Positions 1 to 6,927 of a DNA stretch of 11,644 nt are shown in pieces. This stretch comes from Pseudohongiella sp. Lineage in GTDB: Bacteria; Pseudomonadota; Gammaproteobacteria; Pseudomonadales; Pseudohongiellaceae. The stretch is from NCBI GenBank assembly GCA_030652635.1, contig JAUSPW010000073.1, positions 1 through 11,644 on the forward strand, given 5' to 3'. The translations under genes and the position numbers were made by a program. The notes under the pieces were generated by a model, which searched no databases, had not been told where the DNA came from, and saw nothing but the letters and a program-made list of their open reading frames with translations. Every line of letters starts with the position of its first letter. The stretch's first letter is position 1.

Positions 1-65
1 ACAATGTTGGCGATAATGGTGCCAAAACTTCCACCACCTAAAACACTGACCGTCTGTGCCGGCAT
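1..65 (-). CDS. gpsA: Glycerol-3-phosphate dehydrogenase [NAD(P)+], 5' end only (partial)
   Basis: Only the first 21 codons and two further bases lie in the window; the gene continues beyond its left edge. The start is ATG at 65-63, preceded by a clear ribosome site (GCAGGAG, about 6-8 bases upstream). The visible peptide has a short polar lead, a beta strand (TVSVLGGG) and the dinucleotide-binding loop G10-G-G-S-F-G15-T, followed by a helix starting IIANI. This GGGSFGT form is typical of gammaproteobacterial GpsA, which reduces dihydroxyacetone phosphate to sn-glycerol-3-phosphate for phospholipid synthesis in the cytoplasm. It lies 52 bases after the RnfG-like gene on the same strand, with no hairpin between them, so co-transcription is likely. 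The call rests on a short N-terminus; another Rossmann-fold dehydrogenase cannot be fully excluded. Confidence 0.82.
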   Translation of the reverse strand, partial: MPAQTVSVLGGGSFGTIIANI

Positions 66-117
66 TAAAACTCTCCTGCAATGTGATACAAAACCATTTC
101 CTTGTTTTTTCTGGAGA

Positions 118-759
118 TCAGTCTGGAAGCAATGAAGGATCGCCTTGTATCAACATCATGCGATTTGACTGGAAAAACAATAAAGCGTTATACATGCCCG
201 CCGCCACAGCCTTGGGGGTGATGGATGCCCCCACAAACTGATCAACGCCGTCATCGGCAGCGATGCCCTTCCAACTCGTGCGCCTGAGATCCCGCGAACC
301 CAATCCGGAAAATTCGCGCATCCAGCGTGATTCCAAAAATGTCAAAGCGCCGGTCAGTTCGAAGTGCAAAGGTTCTGCGACCACGCGAGCGGCAACAATC
401 TCACCACGCATGTCAAAGGCCACCAGCAAATCGAGTACGCCGTTAAACCCGTCATCAACGGTAAAAGGCAGAGCGATCATCACTACTTCATCGTCTTGTT
501 TGCCGATGTATGCCAAACGATCGCGACGCAAACCCAGCCATTCCGGACTGACCAGGTTCTGAGTACCGGCTTCTGCACGAATCAACAATGCATCGGCAAC
601 CGGATCATTGTCTATCAAATCATCACCCAGCATGGCGATCAGATTTTTGCGATCATACTCATGCTTGGCCGCCTGCAAGGACGCTGCAAAATACTGTATT
701 GGCCAGATACTGACCAACAGCAGGATAATAATCGCAATCATGAGTCTAGGCGGAAGCAC
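118..759 (-). CDS. Divergent RnfG/NqrC-like FMN-binding membrane protein
   Basis: This 213-residue protein has one N-terminal membrane segment (about residues 7-25) and a periplasm-type domain resembling RnfG and NqrC. The C-terminal part carries D173-Q-F-V-G-A-S179-I-T, which fits the ApbE flavinylation pattern Dxx(S/T)GA(T/S), except that Val replaces the usual Ser/Thr and Ser179 would be the FMN acceptor. The HxETPGLG loop of NqrC is degenerate here: H132, E134 and G137 survive, while the Thr-Pro and last Gly are lost. The start is GTG at 759-757, with GAGGG seven bases upstream; that ribosome site overlaps the sthA stop codon, so translation is probably coupled. A downstream ATG at 741 lacks an equally good site. 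No rnfA, B, C, D or E is nearby. In known relatives this domain passes electrons in a membrane oxidoreductase. The redox partner here is unknown. FMN-domain family: fairly sure; exact function: not known. Confidence 0.72.
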   Translation of the reverse strand: MLPPRLMIAIIILLLVSIWPIQYFAASLQAAKHEYDRKNLIAMLGDDLIDNDPVADALLIRAEAGTQNLVSPEWLGLRRDRLAYIGKQDDEVVMIALPFTVDDGFNGVLDLLVAFDMRGEIVAARVVAEPLHFELTGALTFLESRWMREFSGLGSRDLRRTSWKGIAADDGVDQFVGASITPKAVAAGMYNALLFFQSNRMMLIQGDPSLLPD

Positions 760-766
760 AGAAAAG

Positions 767-772
767 CCCTCA
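767..772 (-). promoter_or_regulatory. Ribosome binding site overlapping the sthA stop (decides the GTG start)
   Basis: On the minus strand TGAGGG sits seven bases before the GTG at 759. Its TGA is the stop codon of sthA. This supports the GTG start for the RnfG-like gene and suggests translational coupling to sthA. Confidence 0.65.
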
Positions 773-2155
773 AAACACTCGATTCAAGCCATCGAGTGCC
801 GCGATGCGATAGGCCTCGGCCATGGTGGGGTAATTGAAGGTGGTATCCAGAAAATACTTCATAGAGTTGGCACTGCCTTCCTGCTGCATGATCGCTTGTC
901 CAATGTGCACAATCTCTGAGGCCTGATCTCCAAAACAGTGAATGCCCAGAATCTCCAGCGTTTTAAAATGGAAAATCAGTTTGAGCATGCCGACTTGCTC
1001 GCCAGTGATCTGTCCGCGCGCGGTATTGTGGAAAAACGCCTTGCCCACTTCGTACGGAATCTGCGCTTTGGTCAACTCTTGCTCAGTTTTCCCCAAGGTG
1101 CTGATTTCAGGGATGGTGTAAATACCGCTGGCAACCCGATCAATGGCTACAAATGCCTCAGGATCCACGATGGCATTACAAGCCGCGCGGCCTTGATCAT
1201 AAGATGCGCTGGCCAACGAGGGCCAACCTATCACATCGCCGGCGGCATAGATGTTGGGCACCGCAGTTTGATAACGCTCATTGACTTCAATGTGTCCGCG
1301 GGCGTTTAACACAATACCCAGCTCTTCCAGACCCATATTGTCTGAATTGCCGGTACGACCATTCGCCCACAAGATAATGTCGCTCTTGATGCGTTTGCCT
1401 GAACGCAGGTTGGTCACCACGTAATTGTCGTGGTATTCGATGCTCTCATATTCCTCATTGTGGCGACTGCGCACACCGATATCGCGCAGGTGATAACTCA
1501 GTGCATCCGAGATTTCCCAGTCCAGAAACGACAACAAGGTGTTGGCAGGATTAATCAGCTCAACCTTGCAGCCCAAGCCGCCAAATATTGACGCGTACTC
1601 GCACCCGATAACTCCTGCCCCAATCACCGTCACCTTTTTAGGCGAGTGATCGAGAGTCAGAATTTTATCGCTGTCAAACAAGCGTGGATGATCAAAATTG
1701 ACATTTGCGGGACGGTAAGGGCGCGAGCCTGTGGCGATGATAAAACTGTCCGCTTTCAATAAAGGACCTTTATTGGCAATCCTTATGCTGTGCGCATCAT
1801 TAAACACCGCGTGTCCCTGAATGATATTCACATCATTTTTTTCGAAATAAGTACTGCGCAGGTAAACCTGTTCATCTATGACTCTATCCGCATGTCGAAT
1901 AATTTCAGGGAAACTGGGTTTGTGCAGCGTCGCGAACTCACGCAACAGCGGGTTGCTGCGAAACTGCATGACCTGCTTGACGTAATGTCTCAGCGCTTTG
2001 GAGGGAATGGTACCCAGGTGTGTGCAATTGCCGCCCACCTTGTCACGATTCGATATCAACGCTACTTTTTTGCCATGTTTGGCCGCGTTGATGGCGGCAG
2101 ATTCGCCTGCTGGGCCACTGCCTACCACAATAATATCGTACGTGTTTCGTGCCAT
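770..2155 (-). CDS. sthA: Soluble pyridine nucleotide transhydrogenase (Si-specific, FAD-dependent)
   Basis: This 461-residue cytoplasmic flavoprotein equilibrates NADPH + NAD+ with NADP+ + NADH and normally works to reoxidise excess NADPH. It has the pyridine nucleotide disulfide reductase fold: an FAD loop GSGPAG at 12-17, an NAD(P) loop GAGVIG at 179-184, a second FAD motif YAAGDV at 303-308, and a C-terminal FNYPTMAEAY segment near 440. The motif C44-T-H-L-G-T49-I-P keeps only one cysteine, with Thr replacing the second. This is the hallmark separating SthA from lipoamide dehydrogenase and glutathione reductase. I chose ATG at 2155 because MARNTYDIIVVGSG matches the usual family N-terminus and GGGAG lies about ten bases upstream; an in-frame extension to 2242 would overlap nqrM. 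It follows nqrM by 16 bases, in the apbE-nqrM-sthA run. Confidence 0.95.
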   Translation of the reverse strand: MARNTYDIIVVGSGPAGESAAINAAKHGKKVALISNRDKVGGNCTHLGTIPSKALRHYVKQVMQFRSNPLLREFATLHKPSFPEIIRHADRVIDEQVYLRSTYFEKNDVNIIQGHAVFNDAHSIRIANKGPLLKADSFIIATGSRPYRPANVNFDHPRLFDSDKILTLDHSPKKVTVIGAGVIGCEYASIFGGLGCKVELINPANTLLSFLDWEISDALSYHLRDIGVRSRHNEEYESIEYHDNYVVTNLRSGKRIKSDIILWANGRTGNSDNMGLEELGIVLNARGHIEVNERYQTAVPNIYAAGDVIGWPSLASASYDQGRAACNAIVDPEAFVAIDRVASGIYTIPEISTLGKTEQELTKAQIPYEVGKAFFHNTARGQITGEQVGMLKLIFHFKTLEILGIHCFGDQASEIVHIGQAIMQQEGSANSMKYFLDTTFNYPTMAEAYRIAALDGLNRVF

Positions 2156-2171
2156 TGCCGGTGATCTCCCT

Positions 2172-2354
2172 TTATTTGCTGCTTTCGTCACAACGTGCTG
2201 GATTGCCACCACATAGTTCACACGTGCCATCAATACCCACATTGTTCAGGCCGCCGCACGAGCCTTTAATAGGCGCTCGACCAAACATCACACCCACCGC
2301 CATGCCCGCAACCACGAGCAACAGAATGACAAAACTTGCAATCATGGTACTCAT
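2172..2354 (-). CDS. nqrM: Na+-NQR maturation protein NqrM
   Basis: A 60-residue single-span membrane protein (hydrophobic about residues 5-24) with a short cysteine-rich tail: C33 in GSCGG, then C45, C48 and C55. This matches NqrM (formerly DUF539), which is required for NQR assembly and is thought to help deliver iron for the cysteine-ligated metal centre of NqrD/NqrE. From memory, the Cys in the SCGG position is the critical one in Vibrio. The start is ATG at 2354-2352, with TGGAG seven bases upstream inside the end of apbE. A longer in-frame reading back to 2468 would run through apbE and is not credible. It lies four bases after apbE and 16 bases before sthA, the usual placement next to the nqr operon. 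Confidence 0.9.
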   Translation of the reverse strand: MSTMIASFVILLLVVAGMAVGVMFGRAPIKGSCGGLNNVGIDGTCELCGGNPARCDESSK

Positions 2355-2358
2355 ATCA

Positions 2359-3450
2359 TTACTCCAGATACGCTTCAAATGCCGGGGTAAAACGCTCGAT
2401 AAACCCATCCTCATCAGGATGCTTGCTAATAAAATATACCGCCAGTCCCAAGGACTGAGCCAGATCATAGGATCTGTCTTCGCCCATCACCATAAACGCT
2501 GTCGCCAAGGCGTCAGCTTCCATCGCGGTTGGGGCAATCACAGTCACAGCAGCCAGTGTATGGCTGATGGGGCGGCCGCTGAATGGATCGATCTCATGAG
2601 AGTATCGCACACCATCCTGTTCAAAATAATTACGATAATCACCTGATCCGGCAACACCCAGTGATTGTCCCTGACTATAAAAAATCTGATAGACCTCAGG
2701 TTCAGCTGTATCCACAGGTTTTTCTATGGCCGGCACCCAGCCACTGCCGTCCGGTTTCACGCCTTTGATGCGCAGCTCACCGCCAATCTCGATGAAGTAA
2801 CTGGGCATTCCCAGCGTATCAAAGTACTCTGCCAGCGCATCTACCGCATAGCCTTTAGCGATACCGCTCAGATCCACATACACCTGGGCGCTTTTTTGTA
2901 CCTGTGGTGGCGACAGACTGACTTCGAGGTAACGCGACCCGGTTTGCTGTAACAGCTCAGCAATTTCTTCATCGCTTGGAATACGTGATTGATCAACGCG
3001 TTGGCCTATCAACGGTCCAAATCCCCAGCGATTGACCAGCGGGCCGACCGTGACATCAAAATACCCATCGGTCAGCTGATTAAATTCCAGTGCTTTCGCA
3101 AGCACCAACGCCAACTCGGGCGACACACTGAACCATTGCCCGGGCGCACTACGATTAAACCGGGACAGTTCAGAGTCTGGTGCATAAGTTGACATCAATT
3201 CCCGATCAAGGCGATATAAGCGCTGTTCGATACCCGCCGCCAATTCATTATCGGTTAATTCCTGCGGAAACCCGGCCACCAGAATCTGGTAAGTTGTGCC
3301 CATGGTGGAGCCGTTGAGCTGATAAATCTGCGCAATCGGCTCAGGTCTGATCATCACCCATAAAAAATACAACGCCAGAAAAATCAGCGTGTAGCGCAAT
3401 CGTTTGATCCACTGCAGGGCGAATGCACCTGTCGCCTTGTTACTCAACAC
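2359..3450 (-). CDS. apbE: FAD:protein FMN transferase (flavinyltransferase)
   Basis: ApbE cleaves FAD with Mg2+ and links FMN by a phosphoester bond to Thr/Ser in Dxx(S/T)GA(T/S) motifs of exported proteins such as NqrB, NqrC and RnfG. With this start the protein has 363 residues. Motifs in order: GSTMGTTY (47-54), DSELSRFN (about 92-99), TDGYFDVTVGPLVNRWGFGP (about 127-146), VDLSGIAKGYAVD (about 192-204), SHEIDP (284-289) and the metal-binding AMEADALATA (309-318). The N-terminus has a membrane segment (about 19-35) but no lipobox cysteine, unlike the lipoprotein form common in this family, so it is probably membrane-anchored facing the periplasm. The start is uncertain: GTG at 3450 has GCGGAG six bases upstream, whereas the longer GTG at 3471 has only a crowded AAGG. 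It lies downstream of the nqrF terminator and four bases before nqrM. Confidence 0.92.
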   Translation of the reverse strand: MLSNKATGAFALQWIKRLRYTLIFLALYFLWVMIRPEPIAQIYQLNGSTMGTTYQILVAGFPQELTDNELAAGIEQRLYRLDRELMSTYAPDSELSRFNRSAPGQWFSVSPELALVLAKALEFNQLTDGYFDVTVGPLVNRWGFGPLIGQRVDQSRIPSDEEIAELLQQTGSRYLEVSLSPPQVQKSAQVYVDLSGIAKGYAVDALAEYFDTLGMPSYFIEIGGELRIKGVKPDGSGWVPAIEKPVDTAEPEVYQIFYSQGQSLGVAGSGDYRNYFEQDGVRYSHEIDPFSGRPISHTLAAVTVIAPTAMEADALATAFMVMGEDRSYDLAQSLGLAVYFISKHPDEDGFIERFTPAFEAYLE

Positions 3451-3456
3451 TTGACA

Positions 3457-3462
3457 CTCCGC
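3457..3462 (-). promoter_or_regulatory. Ribosome binding site favouring the shorter apbE start
   Basis: GCGGAG on the minus strand lies six bases before the GTG at 3450. It is better spaced than the AAGG three bases before the upstream GTG at 3471. This is the reason for the start chosen for apbE. Confidence 0.5.
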
Positions 3463-3501
3463 AGTTCGCACTGGCCTTCAGTAAGTCGGATTTCCCAAAA
3501 C

Positions 3502-3547
3502 AAACAGGGGAGCGGCACCTAGTGGTAGTTGCCTCGCTCCCCTGTTT
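3502..3547 (-). terminator. Intrinsic terminator after nqrF
   Basis: A perfect 13-bp inverted repeat (AAACAGGGGAGCG at 3502-3514 with CGCTCCCCTGTTT at 3535-3547) encloses a 20-base loop. Read on the minus strand, the GC-rich stem is followed by TGTTTGTTTT, the expected U-rich tract. It begins about 30 bases after the nqrF stop. It should end most nqrABCDEF transcripts before apbE. I saw no convincing sigma70 promoter between it and apbE, so apbE-nqrM-sthA may depend partly on read-through. Confidence 0.85.
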
Positions 3548-3577
3548 ATGTTGCCATCTTGAGTGACCTGATCAGAA

Positions 3578-4804
3578 TCAGGAGAATTCATCCAATGCTA
3601 TATTTTCGTCTTCCACACCGAGACTCTTCAGCATCTTGATGCACGAGGCATTCATGATGGGTGGTCCGCACATGTAGTATTCGCAGTCTTCCGGTGCCGG
3701 GTGATCCTTCAAATGGTGCTCCAGCACAACGTTATGGATAAACCCGGTGTAACCGGTCCAGTTGTCTTCCGGCTGCGGCTCAGACAGCGCCACGTGCCAT
3801 ACAAAATTGTCGTGTTCTGCTGCCAGACGATCAAAGTCCTCAACGTAGAACATTTCTTTTTTGCTGCGTGCACCGTACCAGAAGGTGATCTTGCGTTTGC
3901 TGTTCAGGCGACAGAGCTGATCAAAAATGTGTGATCGCATAGGCGCCATACCGGCACCACCACCAATAAACACCATTTCATTATCAGTGTCTTTGGCGAA
4001 AAACTCACCAAACGGACCAAACACTTTAATCTTGTCGCCCGGCTTCATGTTAAACACGTAGGACGACATAATTCCGGGTGGATGATTGCTGCGCGGTGGC
4101 GGCGTGGCAATACGGATATTAAATTTGATCAGGCCCTTTTCATCCGGGTAATTGGCCATGGAATAAGCACGGATGGTGGTTTTGTCACACTTGGACTTGT
4201 GATTAAACAGACCAAACTTCTCCCAGTCTCCACGGAAGCGCTCTTCGATCTCGAAGTTTTTGTATTCAACTTCGTGGGCTGGCACTTCCAGCTGTACGTA
4301 ACCACCAGCACGGAAATCCACACTTTCGCCTTCAGGAATCTTCAGTACCAGTTCTTTGATGAAGGTTGCCACGTTGTGGTTGGAGATCACCTCGCATTCC
4401 CACTGCTTAACACCAAAAAATTCTGGCTCTACTTCAATCTTCATGTCCTGTTTTACAGCAACTTGGCAGGACAGACGCCAATGCTCTTTGGCTTCACCCA
4501 TGGTGAAATGGCCAGCTTCGGTTGGCAACATGGAACCGCCACCATCAAGCACTTTACATTTGCACTGTGCACAGGTCCCGCCGCCGCCACAGGCAGAGGA
4601 CAGGAAAATGCCCGCGTCTGCGAGGGTGGTCAGCAGTTTGCCGCCCGCAGGCACTGTGATTGCCTTGCTGGGGTCGCCATTAATTTCGATTTTGACATCG
4701 CCGGAGCTGACCAGTCGTGCACGCGCAGCAATAATCATGACGACCAACAGCATCACGATAACGGTGAACATCACCACACCGGCTACAATCGTTGAGATAT
4801 CCAT
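3578..4804 (-). CDS. nqrF: Na+-NQR subunit F (NADH dehydrogenase, FAD and [2Fe-2S])
   Basis: NqrF is the NADH entry point of the sodium pump. It takes hydride from NADH to FAD, then passes electrons to a [2Fe-2S] centre. The 408-residue protein has a membrane anchor (about 5-27), a ferredoxin domain with cluster ligands C72, C78, C81 and C113, a ferredoxin-reductase FAD domain with R212-A-Y-S215, and an NAD domain with GGGAGMAPMR (281-290) and YMCGPP (377-382). Length and spacing match Vibrio NqrF closely. The start is ATG at 4804-4802. The 41-base gap after nqrE holds only a weak ribosome-site candidate (GTAGG, about 11 bases upstream). It is the last gene of the nqr operon and is followed by a strong terminator. 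Confidence 0.98.
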   Translation of the reverse strand: MDISTIVAGVVMFTVIVMLLVVMIIAARARLVSSGDVKIEINGDPSKAITVPAGGKLLTTLADAGIFLSSACGGGGTCAQCKCKVLDGGGSMLPTEAGHFTMGEAKEHWRLSCQVAVKQDMKIEVEPEFFGVKQWECEVISNHNVATFIKELVLKIPEGESVDFRAGGYVQLEVPAHEVEYKNFEIEERFRGDWEKFGLFNHKSKCDKTTIRAYSMANYPDEKGLIKFNIRIATPPPRSNHPPGIMSSYVFNMKPGDKIKVFGPFGEFFAKDTDNEMVFIGGGAGMAPMRSHIFDQLCRLNSKRKITFWYGARSKKEMFYVEDFDRLAAEHDNFVWHVALSEPQPEDNWTGYTGFIHNVVLEHHLKDHPAPEDCEYYMCGPPIMNASCIKMLKSLGVEDENIALDEFS

Positions 4805-4845
4805 TGTTACTGAAACCTACCCACGTTAACGTTAATTGGATTGAA

Positions 4846-5454
4846 TTACAGAGTCAGTCCGCTGAATGACATAAAACCCAGCGACATCAGCCCCGTGGTG
4901 ATGAACGTGATACCCAGTCCACGCAAACCTTGAGGTACATCGCTGTACTTGAGCTTTTCGCGGATACCCGCCATCAGCACAATCGCCAACGCCCAGCCCA
5001 CGCCTGCACCTACGCCGTACACCACGCTCTCCGGGAACGTATAACTGCGCTCGACCATAAACAGTGAGGCACCCATGATGGCGCAGTTCACAGTGATCAG
5101 TGGCAGAAATATACCCAAGGCGTTGTAGAGGGCCGGCACAAACTTGTCCAGAAACATCTCGAGAATCTGCACGATACCGGCGATAACACCGATGTAACAC
5201 AGGAATCCCAGAAAGCTCAGATCCATCTCGGACAACCCGGCCCAGGCCAGGGCACCGTCTTTTAACAGGTAGTTAAAAATCAGGTTGTTGACCGGCACGG
5301 TGATCGCTTGCACCACAACAACGGCGACACCCAATCCGATGGCTGTGTCTACCTTTTTTGATACTGCCAGAAAAGTACACATACCCAAAAACAACATCAG
5401 CGCCATGTTTTCGACAAACACTGCGCTTACAAACAGGCTTAAGTAGTGTTCCAT
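4846..5454 (-). CDS. nqrE: Na+-NQR subunit E
   Basis: A 202-residue, roughly six-span inner-membrane subunit. Together with NqrD it forms the pseudo-symmetric core holding a cysteine-ligated iron centre, through which electrons cross from NqrF on the cytoplasmic side to NqrC on the periplasmic side. The expected ligand cysteines are C26 (FLGMCTFLAVSKK) and C123 (LPLITVNCAI), equivalent to the two in Vibrio NqrE. The conserved segments VPVNNL, LYNALGIFLPLITVNCAI and LRGLGITFITTGLM are present. The start is ATG at 5454, with AAGGAG about ten bases upstream inside the end of nqrD; the two genes are two bases apart. RnfA is the closest paralogous family, but the full nqr context settles the call. 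Confidence 0.97.
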   Translation of the reverse strand: MEHYLSLFVSAVFVENMALMLFLGMCTFLAVSKKVDTAIGLGVAVVVVQAITVPVNNLIFNYLLKDGALAWAGLSEMDLSFLGFLCYIGVIAGIVQILEMFLDKFVPALYNALGIFLPLITVNCAIMGASLFMVERSYTFPESVVYGVGAGVGWALAIVLMAGIREKLKYSDVPQGLRGLGITFITTGLMSLGFMSFSGLTL

Positions 5455-5456
5455 TC

Positions 5457-6122
5457 TCAGTGGGCTCCTTTCTCAGCAGTATGAGCAGACATCGGGAACT
5501 CATTCTTTTCGATTTGCTCTACGTTACGCTCACGTAGAATCCAGATGAAGAAACCAATAATAAAAAATGCACTTGGCGCCAGCAGCATCAAACCGTTTGG
5601 CTGATACCAGCCACCATTGGCAACTGTTGGAAGGACAGTGAAGCCCAGCAACGTGCCGGCTCCAAACAATTCCCGCAGTGTGCCTACGATGATCAATACC
5701 AGACTGTAGCCCAGACCATTACCGATACCATCAAGGAAGCTGGGTATGGGTGGGTTTTTCATTGCGAAGGCCTCAGCCCTGCCCATCACAATACAGTTGG
5801 TAATAATCAGACCCACAAACACGCTCAGCTGTTTGCTGATTTCGTAGGCATAAGCTTTTAATATCTGGTCTACCAGAATCACCAACGAGGCGATCACCGT
5901 CATCTGTATGATAATTCTGATGCTGCCTGGCATATTATTACGCAGCATGGAGATAAACAGATTGGAGAACGCTGTTACTGTGGTCAGCGCAATGCACATC
6001 ACCAGCGTCACCTGCAAACTGGTCGTTACCGCCAACGCCGAACAGACACCCAGAATCTGCAACGCAATCGGGTTTTCTTTGAAGATCGGCTTGATCAGAA
6101 TTGTTTTGCTCATCTCATTCAT
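5457..6122 (-). CDS. nqrD: Na+-NQR subunit D
   Basis: A 221-residue inner-membrane subunit with about six spans that pairs with NqrE in the NQR core. The ligand cysteines are C27 (LGVCSALAVTT) and C110 (GLIITNCIVMGRAEAFA); C43 is an additional cysteine. The segments PIPSFLDGIGNGLGY and NGGWYQPNGLMLLAPSAFF are characteristic of NqrD. I chose ATG at 6122 because AGAGGAG sits seven bases upstream; another in-frame ATG at 6113 would shorten the protein by three residues. The gene starts 13 bases after nqrC and ends two bases before nqrE. RnfE is the paralogous alternative, excluded by sequence and context. Confidence 0.97.
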   Translation of the reverse strand: MNEMSKTILIKPIFKENPIALQILGVCSALAVTTSLQVTLVMCIALTTVTAFSNLFISMLRNNMPGSIRIIIQMTVIASLVILVDQILKAYAYEISKQLSVFVGLIITNCIVMGRAEAFAMKNPPIPSFLDGIGNGLGYSLVLIIVGTLRELFGAGTLLGFTVLPTVANGGWYQPNGLMLLAPSAFFIIGFFIWILRERNVEQIEKNEFPMSAHTAEKGAH

Positions 6123-6135
6123 CAGATAACTCCTC

Positions 6136-6927
6136 TCAGCCTTTTACTTCATTGATGATGAAGCGACCAAAACCGCGCTCACCCAGCCAGAATGCAATCA
6201 TGTTTTCCACACCACGACTGGTCAGCGTAGCGCCAGACAAGGCATCAACCTGGGACATTCCCGGGCCACCACCTTTGACAACCTCAAACGCAACGTTGCT
6301 CTGAGCATCATAAATCTGTTTGCCTGGCCACTGCGCCTGCCAGCGCGGGTTACTGATCTCGCCACCCAGGCCGGGTGTTTCTTTATGGTCGTAGAAACCG
6401 ATGCCCTGCACAGTATTGCCATCACCTTCCAGCGCGAGGTATCCATACATGATGCCCCACAGACCGTAGCCGCTGACTGGCAGTACCACGCTTTCAAAGC
6501 TGCCATCGGCATTGTCGATGGTATAGACCGTGGCGTATTTGACACGACGCCGGATATTGGCAACATCGTCTTCACCACTTAACGCATCCGACAGCATAGG
6601 ATCATTTTTAGCAGCAGCTTCGCTGTAGGTCAGCGGGTCCAAACCCAGGCGCAGGGCTTCCTCTTCACTCAGAAACGTACCATTGTCCAGATCGACTATA
6701 CGTGCGTTAAAACGCTCGAACATCGAGGCAACATCAGCATTGCTGTTCACCGCCGGATCAAACATGCCGGCCGCAATCAGAATGTTTTTGTTGCGATCCA
6801 GTATCTGGTTTGCGGTCTGCATTGGCTTAAGAATCACCGCAGCGCCTGAAATCACCACTGAACAAATGGCACACAGTATCAGTGCAATTTTGAGTGTGTT
6901 GGCAACGGAGTTGACGTTAGACGACAT
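6136..6927 (-). CDS. nqrC: Na+-NQR subunit C (covalent FMN)
   Basis: NqrC is a 263-residue subunit with one N-terminal membrane span (about 12-34) and a periplasmic FMN domain that relays electrons to the FMN of NqrB. Its flavinylation motif is D228-A-L-S-G-A-T234, with T234 the expected site of phosphoester-linked FMN added by ApbE. The FMN-contacting loop H181-K-E-T-P-G-L-G188 is intact. The ATG at 6927 lies inside the end of nqrB (11-base overlap), with GGAGG about ten bases upstream, so translation is probably coupled. It provides a useful comparison for the more divergent RnfG-like protein at 118-759, which shares the fold but has a degraded loop. Confidence 0.97.
   Translation of the reverse strand: MSSNVNSVANTLKIALILCAICSVVISGAAVILKPMQTANQILDRNKNILIAAGMFDPAVNSNADVASMFERFNARIVDLDNGTFLSEEEALRLGLDPLTYSEAAAKNDPMLSDALSGEDDVANIRRRVKYATVYTIDNADGSFESVVLPVSGYGLWGIMYGYLALEGDGNTVQGIGFYDHKETPGLGGEISNPRWQAQWPGKQIYDAQSNVAFEVVKGGGPGMSQVDALSGATLTSRGVENMIAFWLGERGFGRFIINEVKG

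Noticed and set aside
66..117. Possible terminator or promoter between the RnfG-like gene and gpsA
   Set aside because: No stable hairpin and no acceptable -35/-10 pair; only the gpsA ribosome site stands out.
364..837. Plus-strand open frame (157 codons) opposite the RnfG-like gene and the end of sthA
   Set aside because: It spans two convincing minus-strand genes with good starts and has no recognisable domain.
2156..2242. 29-residue N-terminal extension of sthA
   Set aside because: It overlaps nqrM and is not part of the SthA family, which starts just before the FAD-binding strand.
2355..2468. N-terminal extension of nqrM to 98 residues
   Set aside because: It would overlap apbE by over 100 bases, and the 60-residue form starting MSTMIASF matches the family length and has its own ribosome site.
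4082..4795. Long plus-strand open frame (237 codons) antisense to nqrF
   Set aside because: Its translation resembles no family I know, it has no ribosome site I can defend, and nqrF on the other strand is certain. It is a by-product of nqrF codon use.
4823..4835. Nested short palindromes (ACGTTAACGT, TTAACGTTAA) between nqrE and nqrF
   Set aside because: Too short and AT-rich to call an operator or terminator; there is no U-tract and no second copy in the window.
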